Translations under genes and position numbers: made by a program | Virus record (IMG/VR): IMGVR_UViG_3300042883_000874 | Coordinates: 1-64,000 of that record | Length of the DNA: 64,000 nucleotides | From: a virus | Strand: one strand, 5' to 3' | Shown: positions 15,929-25,047 of the stretch, piece by piece | How positions within the stretch are numbered: position 1 is the stretch's first letter | How the letters are laid out: each line of letters begins with the position of its first letter | The notes under the pieces: generated by a model | The model's database searches: none | Seen by the model: the letters and a program-made list of their open reading frames with translations, nothing else | Told to the model about the DNA's origin: nothing

Positions 15929-18900
15929 ATGCCCATTTATTATAAATTAACTGCATGTGCTCCTTCTACAAGTATATTGTATACAGATACTAATTTATCT
16001 ACAAGTGCTAGTATTATATTTTATAATGGGATATGTTGGAGTAGAGAACTGGTTCCTTCTCCCCTTTCACCAATAGTTACTATTGCATTACCTGTATTAG
16101 GTTGTAAAGGATGTTTAGCCCCCAATTTTTCTTGTTTTACTTTAACTAATTGTGATGCTACAATAAGTGTAAATGTAATAACTAATTTAATAACTTATAT
16201 TGGATCAACTATTTCAGTAACTGAATATCCTGGAGAATGCTTTACAGTAGTAGGTAATACAGATATTTTTTTATGCACTGATACAATTGAAGTTACTGGT
16301 ATGACACCATGTAGTTGTACACCAGGTTGTGGTTGTCCAGATGGTTATGTGTTATTACCTGATGGTGTAACTTGTCAACAAATATTAACTGTTGCAGCTA
16401 CAGCTACTCCTACTATATATCAAGTTGGGCCAGGGGAAGTTTCAGTATCAGCCGGAACTTATGGTGCTAATATATATGAAGATATAACAGCAAAAACTCT
16501 TCCTATTGCTCAAGTAGGTTCTGCTCTTTATGATAATAATGGTGCAGGAACAATACTTACTGCTACAAATCAGTTTCCATTTCCTAGTTTTTATCCTTTA
16601 TGGCAACAAAGATTAATTGATGTTGCTGTATGGACAACAGCTGGCGGTTGGGCTCCTTATAATCAATGGATAGGTTTTAGTGTTTGTGTGATAGTACCTG
16701 AAACAAAAACTTATTGTATAGGTCTTGCTGCTGATAACAGAATGAGATTTAGTGTTAATGGTGTATTAAATGTTACATTTGATGCAGGTACTTCTTTTTC
16801 ATTTACTGTATGGCATATTGTACCACTTACTTTAAATGCTGGAACAAACATAATAACTCTTGAAGGTTATAATGATGGTCTTTTTGCAGGATTTGGAGCA
16901 GAAATATATAATGCTACACCAACTGAAATACTAGCTGTTAATACTCAATTTGATTTACTACCTTATATTGTATTTAGTACTAAAAATTTATTACCACCTA
17001 ATCCTGTATCTTTCTTTGATGTAGGTCAAACAAGTGGTTATACATGTCCTCCAGGTTATTTATTGTCTACATGTGATGGTATTGTTTGTACACAAACTAC
17101 ACAAGTTCCAGGATTACCTTGTTGTTATTTATTAGAAGATTGTGAGTCAGGAGCAAATTATATTGTTAGTACAGATTTATCAGATTATATTGGTTTAACT
17201 GTAAACCTTAATGAAATACCAGGTTGTTTATTAGTAGTAGATGTATCTCTTAGCTGTGCTGGAGCTTTAGAAGTAACAGTAATTCAATCTTTTTCTAATT
17301 GTACAACATGTGCAGCTTCAGTACCTCCTTGTTATTTATTAACAGATGAGTGTACAGACAGTGGAATATCTTTTGTAGTAAGTAATGATTTAAGTTTATC
17401 ATTAGGTCAAATAATAAAAGTCTGTCCTAGTGACTTACCTGATCCTACCCCTACAGGTATTAACACAGGAGTACCAATTGATATAATAATTGGAGATCCT
17501 GGTATATCTCAATACAATCTTACAAACTGTTGTGATCCTTTAAATATTCTTATTGTAGCAAATACATTAGAAGCTTATATAGATCAAATAATTACTTTAC
17601 CTATATTAGGTAATAATTGTTGGACAGTTACAAAATTTACAACTGTTGGAACATCAATGGGTCTTCTTGACTTAACTGGTGGTTATGTTTATGATAACTG
17701 TGGACCATGTATGGATGTTTTTCCATGTGGTGTAATCATAATACCTGAATTACTAGACTGTGTATGTTTTACAATATCAGAAGCTACATCATGTGATGGA
17801 TCTATTGAACTTGTAACATTAGGTCCTATTACAGCAACATGTCTTACTTGTTTACCACCACCTCCAACATGTTATTTGTTAACTGACTGTCAAGATATAG
17901 TTGATCCATTTATTGTATGTGGTAATGATTTAGATATATATCTTGATTTAGTAATTAAGATTGAAGGCTGTGGAGACACATGTTGGTTGGTTACTTTATC
18001 TGATACTTGTGATAATAGTATCTGTCTTAATGGACTTATTACAGAATTTGAAACTTGTTTAGATTGTTTACCTGTACCACCAATTCCAGATCCTTTAGTT
18101 TTACATTCAAGAAGAATTAAACCAGGATACTTTAGTACTAACTCATGTCTTACTACTGAGTATATTGAAAGAGTAAACTGTACTTTTGCATTAGAAGTTT
18201 ATAATCAAATGATTATAAAAAGATATGGTGTTACTGTATGTTGTGATAATGATCTTGATCAATGGTCTATTAAAAAACAAGGTCTAGACTTTGAACTATT
18301 AACAGATCCGGCTTTATGTAAATCTACAATATGTACTTGTAAAAAACCTTGTTTAGTTAGTGCTACATTTATATTAGGTGCAACTTGTTATCCACCAATC
18401 ATTACTTCATCTTATATAGACTCGCTTTGTGGAGCTCCTGTATTTGTTAGTGGAGAAATAGTTGTTGAAGTAACTCCTGTTGACTGTAACTGTTATTCAG
18501 TAGCTGCACCAATATCTCCAATTACTATTGTTTATATAGATTGTTGTTGTAAATTACAAACAAGTACTATAACAGATGCAGTACAATTCTGTGCTTTATT
18601 TCCTCCTGTTAATTATGATGTAGAGCCTTTAGTAATTTCTGCTACTGGAACTTGTGGTGATGAAACTTGTGATCCTCCATTTCCTCCACCACCATTACCT
18701 ACACCTTGTTATTGTTATTCATTATATAATAATCAAGCAGCAACAGGAACATATTCAACATCAATTGACTGTTATGGAAATGCAATTAGAATTAGTCCAA
18801 TTCGTAATAGAACTTTGTACCTTCTTTGCTCTAGAACAATGCCTATTGTAAGTAACTTAAATATAGATGTTGCTCTTGTAGGAAACTGTGCTGATATACC

Positions 18901-19117
18901 ATGTATAAGTAATGTTGCTTGTAGATGTGTAAATATTGAATTAATAGGAGGTTCTGGAACATTTGACATTGCTTATAAAAATTGTAATGGAGATATAATT
19001 AATGTAACTGTTACAGATTTTGTAACTGTATGTGCAATTGGTACACCTTGGGCTACTAGTGTTGCTCCTTTTCCAATTTATTATACATTTAGCAGCAGTT
19101 GTGAATGTTTACCTTAA
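15929..19117 (+). CDS. Cysteine-rich repeat adhesin / tail-fibre-like protein
   Basis: A 1062-residue protein built from repeated modules of about 65-120 residues that start with C-[YF]-x-L-[TE]-[DN]-C: near residues 69 (CFTLTNC), 397 (CYLLEDC), 467 (CYLLTDEC) and 647 (CYLLTDC), with a variant at about 528 (YNLTNCC). Modules share the order D-L-x-x-Y-[IL], a C-[WFL]-x-V strand and a closing C-x-x-C. Residues about 190-330 form a different beta domain resembling PA14-like or carbohydrate-binding sandwiches (LAADNRMRFSVNG, LEGYNDGLFAGFG). Proline-rich linkers (PPPP) separate parts. This layout suits an extended, disulfide- or metal-stabilised surface fibre that binds host glycans. It precedes two other cysteine-rich genes in the same unit. 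The adhesin role is inferred. Confidence 0.68.
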   Translation: MPIYYKLTACAPSTSILYTDTNLSTSASIIFYNGICWSRELVPSPLSPIVTIALPVLGCKGCLAPNFSCFTLTNCDATISVNVITNLITYIGSTISVTEYPGECFTVVGNTDIFLCTDTIEVTGMTPCSCTPGCGCPDGYVLLPDGVTCQQILTVAATATPTIYQVGPGEVSVSAGTYGANIYEDITAKTLPIAQVGSALYDNNGAGTILTATNQFPFPSFYPLWQQRLIDVAVWTTAGGWAPYNQWIGFSVCVIVPETKTYCIGLAADNRMRFSVNGVLNVTFDAGTSFSFTVWHIVPLTLNAGTNIITLEGYNDGLFAGFGAEIYNATPTEILAVNTQFDLLPYIVFSTKNLLPPNPVSFFDVGQTSGYTCPPGYLLSTCDGIVCTQTTQVPGLPCCYLLEDCESGANYIVSTDLSDYIGLTVNLNEIPGCLLVVDVSLSCAGALEVTVIQSFSNCTTCAASVPPCYLLTDECTDSGISFVVSNDLSLSLGQIIKVCPSDLPDPTPTGINTGVPIDIIIGDPGISQYNLTNCCDPLNILIVANTLEAYIDQIITLPILGNNCWTVTKFTTVGTSMGLLDLTGGYVYDNCGPCMDVFPCGVIIIPELLDCVCFTISEATSCDGSIELVTLGPITATCLTCLPPPPTCYLLTDCQDIVDPFIVCGNDLDIYLDLVIKIEGCGDTCWLVTLSDTCDNSICLNGLITEFETCLDCLPVPPIPDPLVLHSRRIKPGYFSTNSCLTTEYIERVNCTFALEVYNQMIIKRYGVTVCCDNDLDQWSIKKQGLDFELLTDPALCKSTICTCKKPCLVSATFILGATCYPPIITSSYIDSLCGAPVFVSGEIVVEVTPVDCNCYSVAAPISPITIVYIDCCCKLQTSTITDAVQFCALFPPVNYDVEPLVISATGTCGDETCDPPFPPPPLPTPCYCYSLYNNQAATGTYSTSIDCYGNAIRISPIRNRTLYLLCSRTMPIVSNLNIDVALVGNCADIPCISNVACRCVNIELIGGSGTFDIAYKNCNGDIINVTVTDFVTVCAIGTPWATSVAPFPIYYTFSSSCECLP

Positions 19118-19167
19118 AAGATTGCAAATAAGAAATAATTTATGTATATTAACTATAAAATAACAAT

Positions 19168-20655
19168 ATGAAACCTTTAAATCTAGATAAATCAGGATGT
19201 ACTAATACATCATCAAATTGTGTTGTATGGCAAGGTCCAGACATTGCATGTATTTCTCTTTGTAAAGGAGACTCAATTACAGATGTAGTTTATAAAATGG
19301 CTACTGAACTTTGTACTGTAATGGATACATTTAACTTAGATAATTATGATCTTGGTTGTTTTGGTTCAGGCCCTTGTAATCCTGCAGACTTTAAAGCTTT
19401 AATGCAATTAGTAATAAACAAAATTTGTTTTATACAAAATTGTTCAGATTGTAAGGATGATTGTTATCCTTGTGCTACTACACCAGTTGTAGGAGCTGCC
19501 TTAACATCTTACAGTCTACCAGGGGACACTATAGTTCCTATTGCACCAGTATTTTATTATACTAATCAATTTGGTGACTTAGTTACTATGATGCCTCTTA
19601 CTGATTATGTAATAGCTATTGGTAATAAAGTAAACAGTTTGGTAACAACTATCACAGCTATTCAAGGTACTTTAATACAATACAATACTAGAATTACAGC
19701 ATTAGAACTTGCTCCAGCTCCAGTATTTGTAATACCTACTATAACTCCAGTATGTGTATTACCTCAAGTTAGTACAACTATAACTTTAGTATTAGCTTCT
19801 TTAGAACAACAATTTTGTCAATTAAGAACTGCTACAGGAACACCTAATCAAATATTTACTAGCTTAGGTCAACAACCTGCAGGTTTAGCAAATTCACCTT
19901 CATTAGCTAATCCTTTAACAGTAATGAGTGCTTTGCCTGGATTTGTTAGTACAGTTCAAAATGAATCTGACACTATTAGTAATATATGGGTTACTCTTTC
20001 TGATATGAGATTAGCAGTACAAAACATTGTAAATAATTATATCCCTAGTGTATGTTCAAGTATAGGTTTAACTATGTTTGGAACTTATGATTCAGGATCA
20101 AACTCAGTCACTGTATATGTTAATGGAACTATACCAATGGGCTTTGTAAATACTTATAATGCAGGAACTCCCTTTACAATTACAGATACTAATAATGCAT
20201 CAACAACAACTAACATTGATATACTTAGTATTATTAATACACAAGGTGGCTTTAATATTACTTTAGGTAATACTTTATTAAATGGATTAACAAATTTATC
20301 TATTCTTGCTCAACCTAACTTTACTAATACAGCAAGTGGTTCTCAATGTCAATCTGTATTATCTTATACTATTGTAAATCAAGGATCTTGTCCTGTAGTA
20401 ACTTATACACCAGCAGCAACTAATATAGCATTCTCATTTATTAGTGATGCAAATACTCAAACTTATACAGTTGAAATATGGGATGCTTTTGGTGTAGCTA
20501 TTATTTCAAGTCAATCCTTTATATCAGTTGGTGTAAATACTTATACTGGTTCATTTGTAGGATTGACTACAGCAACAACATACAAACTTAGAGTTACAAT
20601 AGATATAGCAAATGTAATAACTACATGTGCATTTACAGTAGAAACAACCCTTTAA
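19168..20655 (+). CDS. Tail-fibre-like protein with C-terminal FN3-like domain
   Basis: A 495-residue protein. The N-terminal 100 residues are cysteine-rich and include CVVWQGPDIACISLCKGDS, a module that reappears in the next gene. A helical or coiled stretch (about 155-180) and a Thr/Val-rich middle follow. The last 95 residues look like a fibronectin type III or similar Ig-like sandwich (TYTVEIWDAFG, TTATTYKLRVTI). This suggests a fibre: an N-terminal virion anchor, a shaft and a distal binding domain. No enzyme motif is visible. It probably acts with its neighbours in host attachment. Confidence 0.62.
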   Translation: MKPLNLDKSGCTNTSSNCVVWQGPDIACISLCKGDSITDVVYKMATELCTVMDTFNLDNYDLGCFGSGPCNPADFKALMQLVINKICFIQNCSDCKDDCYPCATTPVVGAALTSYSLPGDTIVPIAPVFYYTNQFGDLVTMMPLTDYVIAIGNKVNSLVTTITAIQGTLIQYNTRITALELAPAPVFVIPTITPVCVLPQVSTTITLVLASLEQQFCQLRTATGTPNQIFTSLGQQPAGLANSPSLANPLTVMSALPGFVSTVQNESDTISNIWVTLSDMRLAVQNIVNNYIPSVCSSIGLTMFGTYDSGSNSVTVYVNGTIPMGFVNTYNAGTPFTITDTNNASTTTNIDILSIINTQGGFNITLGNTLLNGLTNLSILAQPNFTNTASGSQCQSVLSYTIVNQGSCPVVTYTPAATNIAFSFISDANTQTYTVEIWDAFGVAIISSQSFISVGVNTYTGSFVGLTTATTYKLRVTIDIANVITTCAFTVETTL

Positions 20656-20666
20656 AAAATAAAAAT

Positions 20667-21881
20667 ATGAGCTGCACAAGTTGTACAAATAGTTGTGATG
20701 GAGATTGCGGATGTATTCCACAAGGTCTAACAACCCCAAATTATTGTTTTGCTGATTTACCATCATGTCCTGACCCAAGTCCATGTAATGAAACATTTGA
20801 TAGCAAATGTGTATATTATACTGGAGCTGAGATTGCATGTATGAATATTGAAAGTGGTCTGACTGTAGAAGAAGTTATTGAAAGCTTAGCTTTACAACTT
20901 ACTCCATTTTTATGTCTTGAATGTCCAAGCTTAGCTGTACCAGCAAATGCTGCTACAAATATTGCTTATGATCAAACTTTAACTTGGAACATGGTAGCCG
21001 GTGCAACATCTTATGATGTTTACTTTGGAACTAGTAGCATATCAATGCCTTTAGTTTCATTAGGTCAAATCTTAACTACTTATACTCCTCTTTATCCTTT
21101 ATTACCAAATACTACTTACTACTGGAAGATTGTTTCAAAGAATGCAGCAGGGGCTACAACTAATGTTTGTCCTACTTTTTCTTTTACAACAAAAGCAGAT
21201 ATATGTGTTAATCCTTTAACAAACTTTTTTGATAAAATAAACATTAATATTGAAGCACTTAGTCCTCCTACATCAGCTGGTATTATAACTATAATTGAAA
21301 CTGCTTTAGATAATGGTGAGTTTTTAACTAACTGTAATTTCTGTTGTCCAGATTGTACAACAACAAATAGATATGTTTTAGCATCTGCTTCAACTTATGC
21401 TTTATATTATACTTCAGTATACAGTTCAACTTGTACACCTCCATGTTGTATAGAAGTTGATGCTAGTATTATTGCTATGAGTACAACTCCTGATCCTTTA
21501 GTTCTTACATTAGCTGCTGCTTTTGCTGCTGTACCACCTATAACTAATTGTTGTGGTACTAACTTTAATGAGTGTATGCAACAAGTTAAAGATCAGTTTC
21601 CTACTCAAATAACTACTATATTAAATACAGCTGGTGTTGTAGAAGAATCTACTTTTACAGGCTTAACTGATATGTGTATAGTTTCTAACTTTTTAGATAA
21701 TTTACCAGCAATTTTAACAGAAGCCAATAAATCTGCTATATTAATAGCATTCTTAAATAAAGGTTTTGTAGTTCAATGCCGCCCAGAAGCTACTGTTATA
21801 TCTAGTGTAGATACTTATATTACTTTTTTAACAGCTGCACAGAGCGGATGTTTATGCTATGTACCTTGTTCACTAACTTAA
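20667..21881 (+). CDS. Tail-fibre-like protein with fibronectin type III domain
   Basis: The start at 20667 (MSCTSCTNSCDGDCGC) is preferred over an in-frame ATG at 20625 because the latter lies inside the preceding gene. The protein has 404 residues. The N-terminal part holds a cysteine-rich knot and then CVYYTGAEIACMNIESG, which matches the module of the previous gene. Residues about 90-185 are a clear FN3-type domain (TLTWNMVAGATSYDVYFG, PNTTYYWKIVSKN). The C-terminal half is helical and cysteine-bearing. FN3 domains are common in surface proteins of gut and environmental phages. It is likely a receptor-binding or accessory fibre. Confidence 0.65.
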   Translation: MSCTSCTNSCDGDCGCIPQGLTTPNYCFADLPSCPDPSPCNETFDSKCVYYTGAEIACMNIESGLTVEEVIESLALQLTPFLCLECPSLAVPANAATNIAYDQTLTWNMVAGATSYDVYFGTSSISMPLVSLGQILTTYTPLYPLLPNTTYYWKIVSKNAAGATTNVCPTFSFTTKADICVNPLTNFFDKININIEALSPPTSAGIITIIETALDNGEFLTNCNFCCPDCTTTNRYVLASASTYALYYTSVYSSTCTPPCCIEVDASIIAMSTTPDPLVLTLAAAFAAVPPITNCCGTNFNECMQQVKDQFPTQITTILNTAGVVEESTFTGLTDMCIVSNFLDNLPAILTEANKSAILIAFLNKGFVVQCRPEATVISSVDTYITFLTAAQSGCLCYVPCSLT

Positions 21882-21892
21882 AATAAAAAAAT

Positions 21893-22588
21893 ATGTTAAC
21901 ACCAGCAACAATAAATGTAGAATTTATAGCAAATTATGCAGGTCAACACAGAGTGTGTTGGAGAGTTCAAAATTTAATAACTCCAGGTACTTATGCTTGT
22001 ACTAACATAGTTACATGTGTAGGTGGAGGAAACATGTGTTCAACAATTGTTTCAGTAATGGTTGATCCAGAAAGTTGTGATCCTATAATTTTTGAAGGAT
22101 ACATTCAAGCTACATGTAATGTAGAAGGTAGTCTTGTTGATAGAGTTCCTTTTGAAGTTACTTATACACCAACACCAACTTGTACTGGTTATAGATTAAC
22201 TAATACAACAGACTTAGTTGCTGATTTATCTTCTGCTGATTTAGGTTTAAACTGTAATGGAACAGTAAGACCAGCTACACAACTAGTAGCCGGCCAAGTT
22301 ATTAACTTATGTGGTATATCTAACATGCCAGCAGGTATTGTAACTGACTATGATGTTACACCTACAAATCTTTGTTGTTATACTTGTAATACTTATAGAA
22401 TTACAGGTATAAATACAGGAATGATGCCTGTAGGTACATTATATTATATAAATTGTACAACAAGAGAATTTACTGTTTTACCTATAACAGATACAGATCT
22501 TCCATTAGATATATGTATGGTAAAAGATTCATTAACTTATGCTGTCAATAATCTTGTTCTTACTATTACTGATATAGGTTCTTGCTAA
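21893..22588 (+). CDS. Cysteine-rich beta-sandwich virion protein
   Basis: This 231-residue protein has beta-rich composition with paired cysteines throughout, and no helical stretch or enzyme motif. The N-terminal 100 residues resemble an FN3-like fold (IANYAGQHRVCWRVQN). The C-terminal 70 residues form a second unit that ends in LVLTITDIGSC. It is the last gene of the cysteine-rich block and is followed by two hairpins, the second a strong terminator. It probably forms part of the same fibre or adhesin complex. Confidence 0.58.
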   Translation: MLTPATINVEFIANYAGQHRVCWRVQNLITPGTYACTNIVTCVGGGNMCSTIVSVMVDPESCDPIIFEGYIQATCNVEGSLVDRVPFEVTYTPTPTCTGYRLTNTTDLVADLSSADLGLNCNGTVRPATQLVAGQVINLCGISNMPAGIVTDYDVTPTNLCCYTCNTYRITGINTGMMPVGTLYYINCTTREFTVLPITDTDLPLDICMVKDSLTYAVNNLVLTITDIGSC

Positions 22589-22600
22589 AAATATTGTAAT

Positions 22601-22627
22601 ATCACGGTTTGTTGGTTTAAACGTGAT
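22601..22627 (+). other. Hairpin upstream of terminator
   Basis: A 6-bp stem ATCACG/CGTGAT around a 15-base loop, between the stop of the fibre gene and the terminator. It could slow polymerase or protect the mRNA end. Confidence 0.5.
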
Positions 22628-22639
22628 CTAACAAGTGAG

Positions 22640-22669
22640 CCCCCAGTTAAATATATACTGGGGGTTTTT
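22640..22669 (+). terminator. Strong rho-independent terminator
   Basis: The stem CCCCCAG/CTGGGGG (22640-22646 with 22658-22664, plus one T-A pair inside) is followed by TTTTT. This is the most GC-rich hairpin in the window and ends the cysteine-rich fibre block. Confidence 0.92.
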
Positions 22670-22731
22670 ACTATATAGTAGTTGCATAACAGATAATAAA
22701 AGTTTATCTTTAAAATTTGAAAAATATTTTG

Positions 22732-22739
22732 TATATTTA
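22732..22739 (+). promoter_or_regulatory. Promoter-like box TATATTTA before IHF-like gene
   Basis: Part of the repeated 12-mer TTTTGTATATTT. It lies 8 bases before the ATG at 22748 and 14 before the alternative ATG at 22754. A TTTG lies upstream at 22716-22719. With a start a few bases downstream, the mRNA would have almost no leader if 22748 is used. Confidence 0.6.
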
Positions 22740-22747
22740 TAGGTGAT

Positions 22748-23344
22748 ATGATTATGAAAGAATTCAAGAAGCCTGATCTTAATGCACCAAGATGTAGAGA
22801 AAAGGTTCATACAGTGCTGAATAAAAAGTTTGTAGCTGAGTTTGTAGAAAAACATCCTCAATATAAAAACTTGGACATAGCTGATGTAAGAAAAATTCTT
22901 AATTCTTTTCATTCTAAATTATGGAATCATGCTATAAATAATAGAGATGGTGTTGAGTTACCTGAAAGTTTAGGTTTCTTATTTATTGGTACTTGTTTTA
23001 GCCCAAAGAAGTATAATACTGATTTTGGTGGTTCTATAAAAAATGATACTAGATTAAGACATAGAAACTTTGAATCAGATAATTTCCTAGCTAAAATCTT
23101 CTATACTAATTATGCTGCAAAATATAAGTTTAAACATAGAGATCTGTGGTCTTTCACTGGAGTAAGAGAATTTAAAAGAGGAGTAGCAAAAGTTTATCCT
23201 GAAAAGTGGAAGATTTTTATTCAAGTTGAGAATGGTAAACATATAACTAAGTATTTAAGAAATGCTCTTAAAAATGATTGGTTCAAAAACATAGCTGAAA
23301 ATTATGTGGTTGATTCTTTATATAATGAATTTGATTTAAATTAA
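22748..23344 (+). CDS. IHF/HU-like protein of the crAss-like tail module
   Basis: crAss-like phages carry a conserved gene annotated as an integration host factor-like subunit beside the tail genes, and this 198-residue protein fits that slot. Residues about 45-80 follow the HU/IHF pattern: a helix (VRKILNSFHSKLWNHAIN), then G-x-x-L-P and a hydrophobic G-F-L-F-I-G strand. The remainder is basic (FKHRDLW, REFKRGVAKVYPEKWKIF) and specific to phages. HU/IHF proteins bend DNA; here it might shape DNA at the portal end or be a virion protein on the same fold. The start may be 22748 or 22754 (both ATG, in frame). First gene of a new transcription unit. Confidence 0.65.
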   Translation: MIMKEFKKPDLNAPRCREKVHTVLNKKFVAEFVEKHPQYKNLDIADVRKILNSFHSKLWNHAINNRDGVELPESLGFLFIGTCFSPKKYNTDFGGSIKNDTRLRHRNFESDNFLAKIFYTNYAAKYKFKHRDLWSFTGVREFKRGVAKVYPEKWKIFIQVENGKHITKYLRNALKNDWFKNIAENYVVDSLYNEFDLN

Positions 23345-23350
23345 TACAAC

Positions 23351-24022
23351 ATGACTACAATTGGGGATACAGTATCAAGATTAAGAAACATTGTAAAGGG
23401 TGTCAAAGAAGATGCCTTTCTTACAGACAGGTTTCTATATTCTTTAGTATTAAAGTATGCAAAGTCTTTGATTAGAAGACAAGATAATGAAAACAAGATT
23501 ATGAGGTTTCAAAGTTTATTTGAAAAACTTCCTTGTGTTGAACTTATTGAGATAGATAAGATTGAAGCTTGCTGTGGTGGTATCAAGACTAACTGTACTA
23601 TCATGAGAACTAAAGATAAATTGCCAACAGTATTAGAAGGAGCTTATGGGCCCTTATTCAGAACTATCAGTTCTATTGATGGATCTATTCAGTGTTATAA
23701 AACTTACCCAAGTACTTATACAAATATGGCTAACTTACCATCTTATAAATACAATAAAAATTCATACTATTGGTATTTAGGTGGTTACTTATATTTTCCT
23801 AATATAGTTTGGGAAGCTGTTTCTATTGAAGGATTATGGGCTGAGAGTATTCAGATGTATTTATGTGATGGTGATGTTTGTATGCCAAGACAAGATAGTG
23901 ATACTCATATACCAGAATACTTATTTTCTGAAATAGAACAATTTGTAATGAAAGATTTAGGAATGCTAATGCAAGTACCTATTGAAAATAATGATGATAA
24001 TCAAAATCCACTTAGAACCTAA
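23351..24022 (+). CDS. Tail accessory / stabilisation protein (P22 gp4-like position)
   Basis: A 223-residue protein with an N-terminal helical segment (TIGDTVSRLRNIVKGVKED, FLYSLVLKYAKSLIRRQ) and a mixed beta middle, lying between the IHF-like and tail-ring genes. In crAss-like phages this position holds a gene compared to P22 tail accessory factor gp4, which joins the portal to the tail. The C-terminal acidic tail is probably flexible. It begins six bases after the previous stop and ends five bases before the next start. The assignment rests on gene order and the general helical adaptor layout. Confidence 0.6.
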   Translation: MTTIGDTVSRLRNIVKGVKEDAFLTDRFLYSLVLKYAKSLIRRQDNENKIMRFQSLFEKLPCVELIEIDKIEACCGGIKTNCTIMRTKDKLPTVLEGAYGPLFRTISSIDGSIQCYKTYPSTYTNMANLPSYKYNKNSYYWYLGGYLYFPNIVWEAVSIEGLWAESIQMYLCDGDVCMPRQDSDTHIPEYLFSEIEQFVMKDLGMLMQVPIENNDDNQNPLRT

Positions 24023-24027
24023 AAGTC

Positions 24028-25047
24028 ATGTCATATAATTATACTATAAAATATAGAACCTTTGATCAACTACTTGATGATGTTCAAGTTGATTTTCAAA
24101 ACTTGTCTTTACAGAACATGATTGAACCTCAACAACTTATCAAGGTTGCTAAGAGAGTTACTTATGATTTAGGTTTAAGAATCATGATGACTAAAGAAGT
24201 CATGCTTGATGTTAAAAAGAATAGAGTAAAATTACCAGATGATTTTTTTGTATTAAACTATGCATTAATTTGTGATGAAGTTACTATACATGAACCAGTT
24301 AGTCAAGGTACTCATATTGAGGAAGTTAGACTTACTCCAACATATAGACAAACACCTGATATAATTAGTCCTTGTACTGATGGATCAGTTAATTGTCAAA
24401 CTTGTGGAACTGCTTGTGGTGGATGTAATTGTGCATCAAGTCCTGCTGCATGTGTTAATCCTCCTGAGACTCAATACTGTGTTAAACCTAAAATACAAAT
24501 AAATTGTAAAGGTGATACTTATGAACTTGTTCAAGTAGTTAAATCTCAAGAAAGAACTTATAAAAGATTATGGCCATTAAGAATGATTAACAATGCTCAA
24601 AGTATTGATTGTGATTGTCCTAATTTATATGCTAGATCTGCAGAAGAAGCTTGGATCAGAGATGGTTTCTTATTTACTAATTTTGAAAATGGTAAAGTAT
24701 ATATTACTTATCAAGGACAATTAGAAGATGATAATGGTAACTTACTAGTGCCAGATCATCCAGAAATTAATGAGTATTATGAGTATGCAGTTAAGCAAAG
24801 AATACTTGAAAACTTATTAATGAATGATGAACCTGTTACAGCTAAATTAAATTTAGTTGAACAAAGATTAAAAGTTGCAAGAAATTATGCTAAAAGTATT
24901 GTAAATACTCCTAACTTTGCAGAGATGAAACAAGTGTGGGAAGCTAATAGAAAAGCAATGTATGCTAAATACTATGAACCATTTAAATCTTACCCTTGGA
25001 ATCAAGGTTATAATATTAATGTTAATAATCAAATGAATAGATTCTAA
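24028..25047 (+). CDS. Tail ring / tubular protein with inserted cysteine cluster
   Basis: This 339-residue protein has an N-terminal helical region, a beta domain and a C-terminal helix with regular charge (YEYAVKQRILENLLMN, LNLVEQRLKVARNYAKS). It follows the order expected for a tail-tubular or ring protein of crAss-like phages. A cysteine-rich loop (about residues 115-150, with CQTCGTACGGCNC) is inserted in the beta part and may be a surface knob stabilised by metal or disulfides. The stop overlaps the start of the large muzzle-like gene (TAATG). Confidence 0.62.
   Translation: MSYNYTIKYRTFDQLLDDVQVDFQNLSLQNMIEPQQLIKVAKRVTYDLGLRIMMTKEVMLDVKKNRVKLPDDFFVLNYALICDEVTIHEPVSQGTHIEEVRLTPTYRQTPDIISPCTDGSVNCQTCGTACGGCNCASSPAACVNPPETQYCVKPKIQINCKGDTYELVQVVKSQERTYKRLWPLRMINNAQSIDCDCPNLYARSAEEAWIRDGFLFTNFENGKVYITYQGQLEDDNGNLLVPDHPEINEYYEYAVKQRILENLLMNDEPVTAKLNLVEQRLKVARNYAKSIVNTPNFAEMKQVWEANRKAMYAKYYEPFKSYPWNQGYNINVNNQMNRF

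Noticed and set aside
20625-20666. ATG at 20625 as start of the FN3 fibre gene
   Set aside because: It lies inside the end of the previous gene in another frame; the ATG at 20667 follows the upstream stop and starts a cysteine-rich sequence.
24360-24480. Cysteine cluster of the ring protein as a separate zinc-finger gene
   Set aside because: It is in frame within the 339-residue protein without its own start or leader; it is better seen as an inserted loop.
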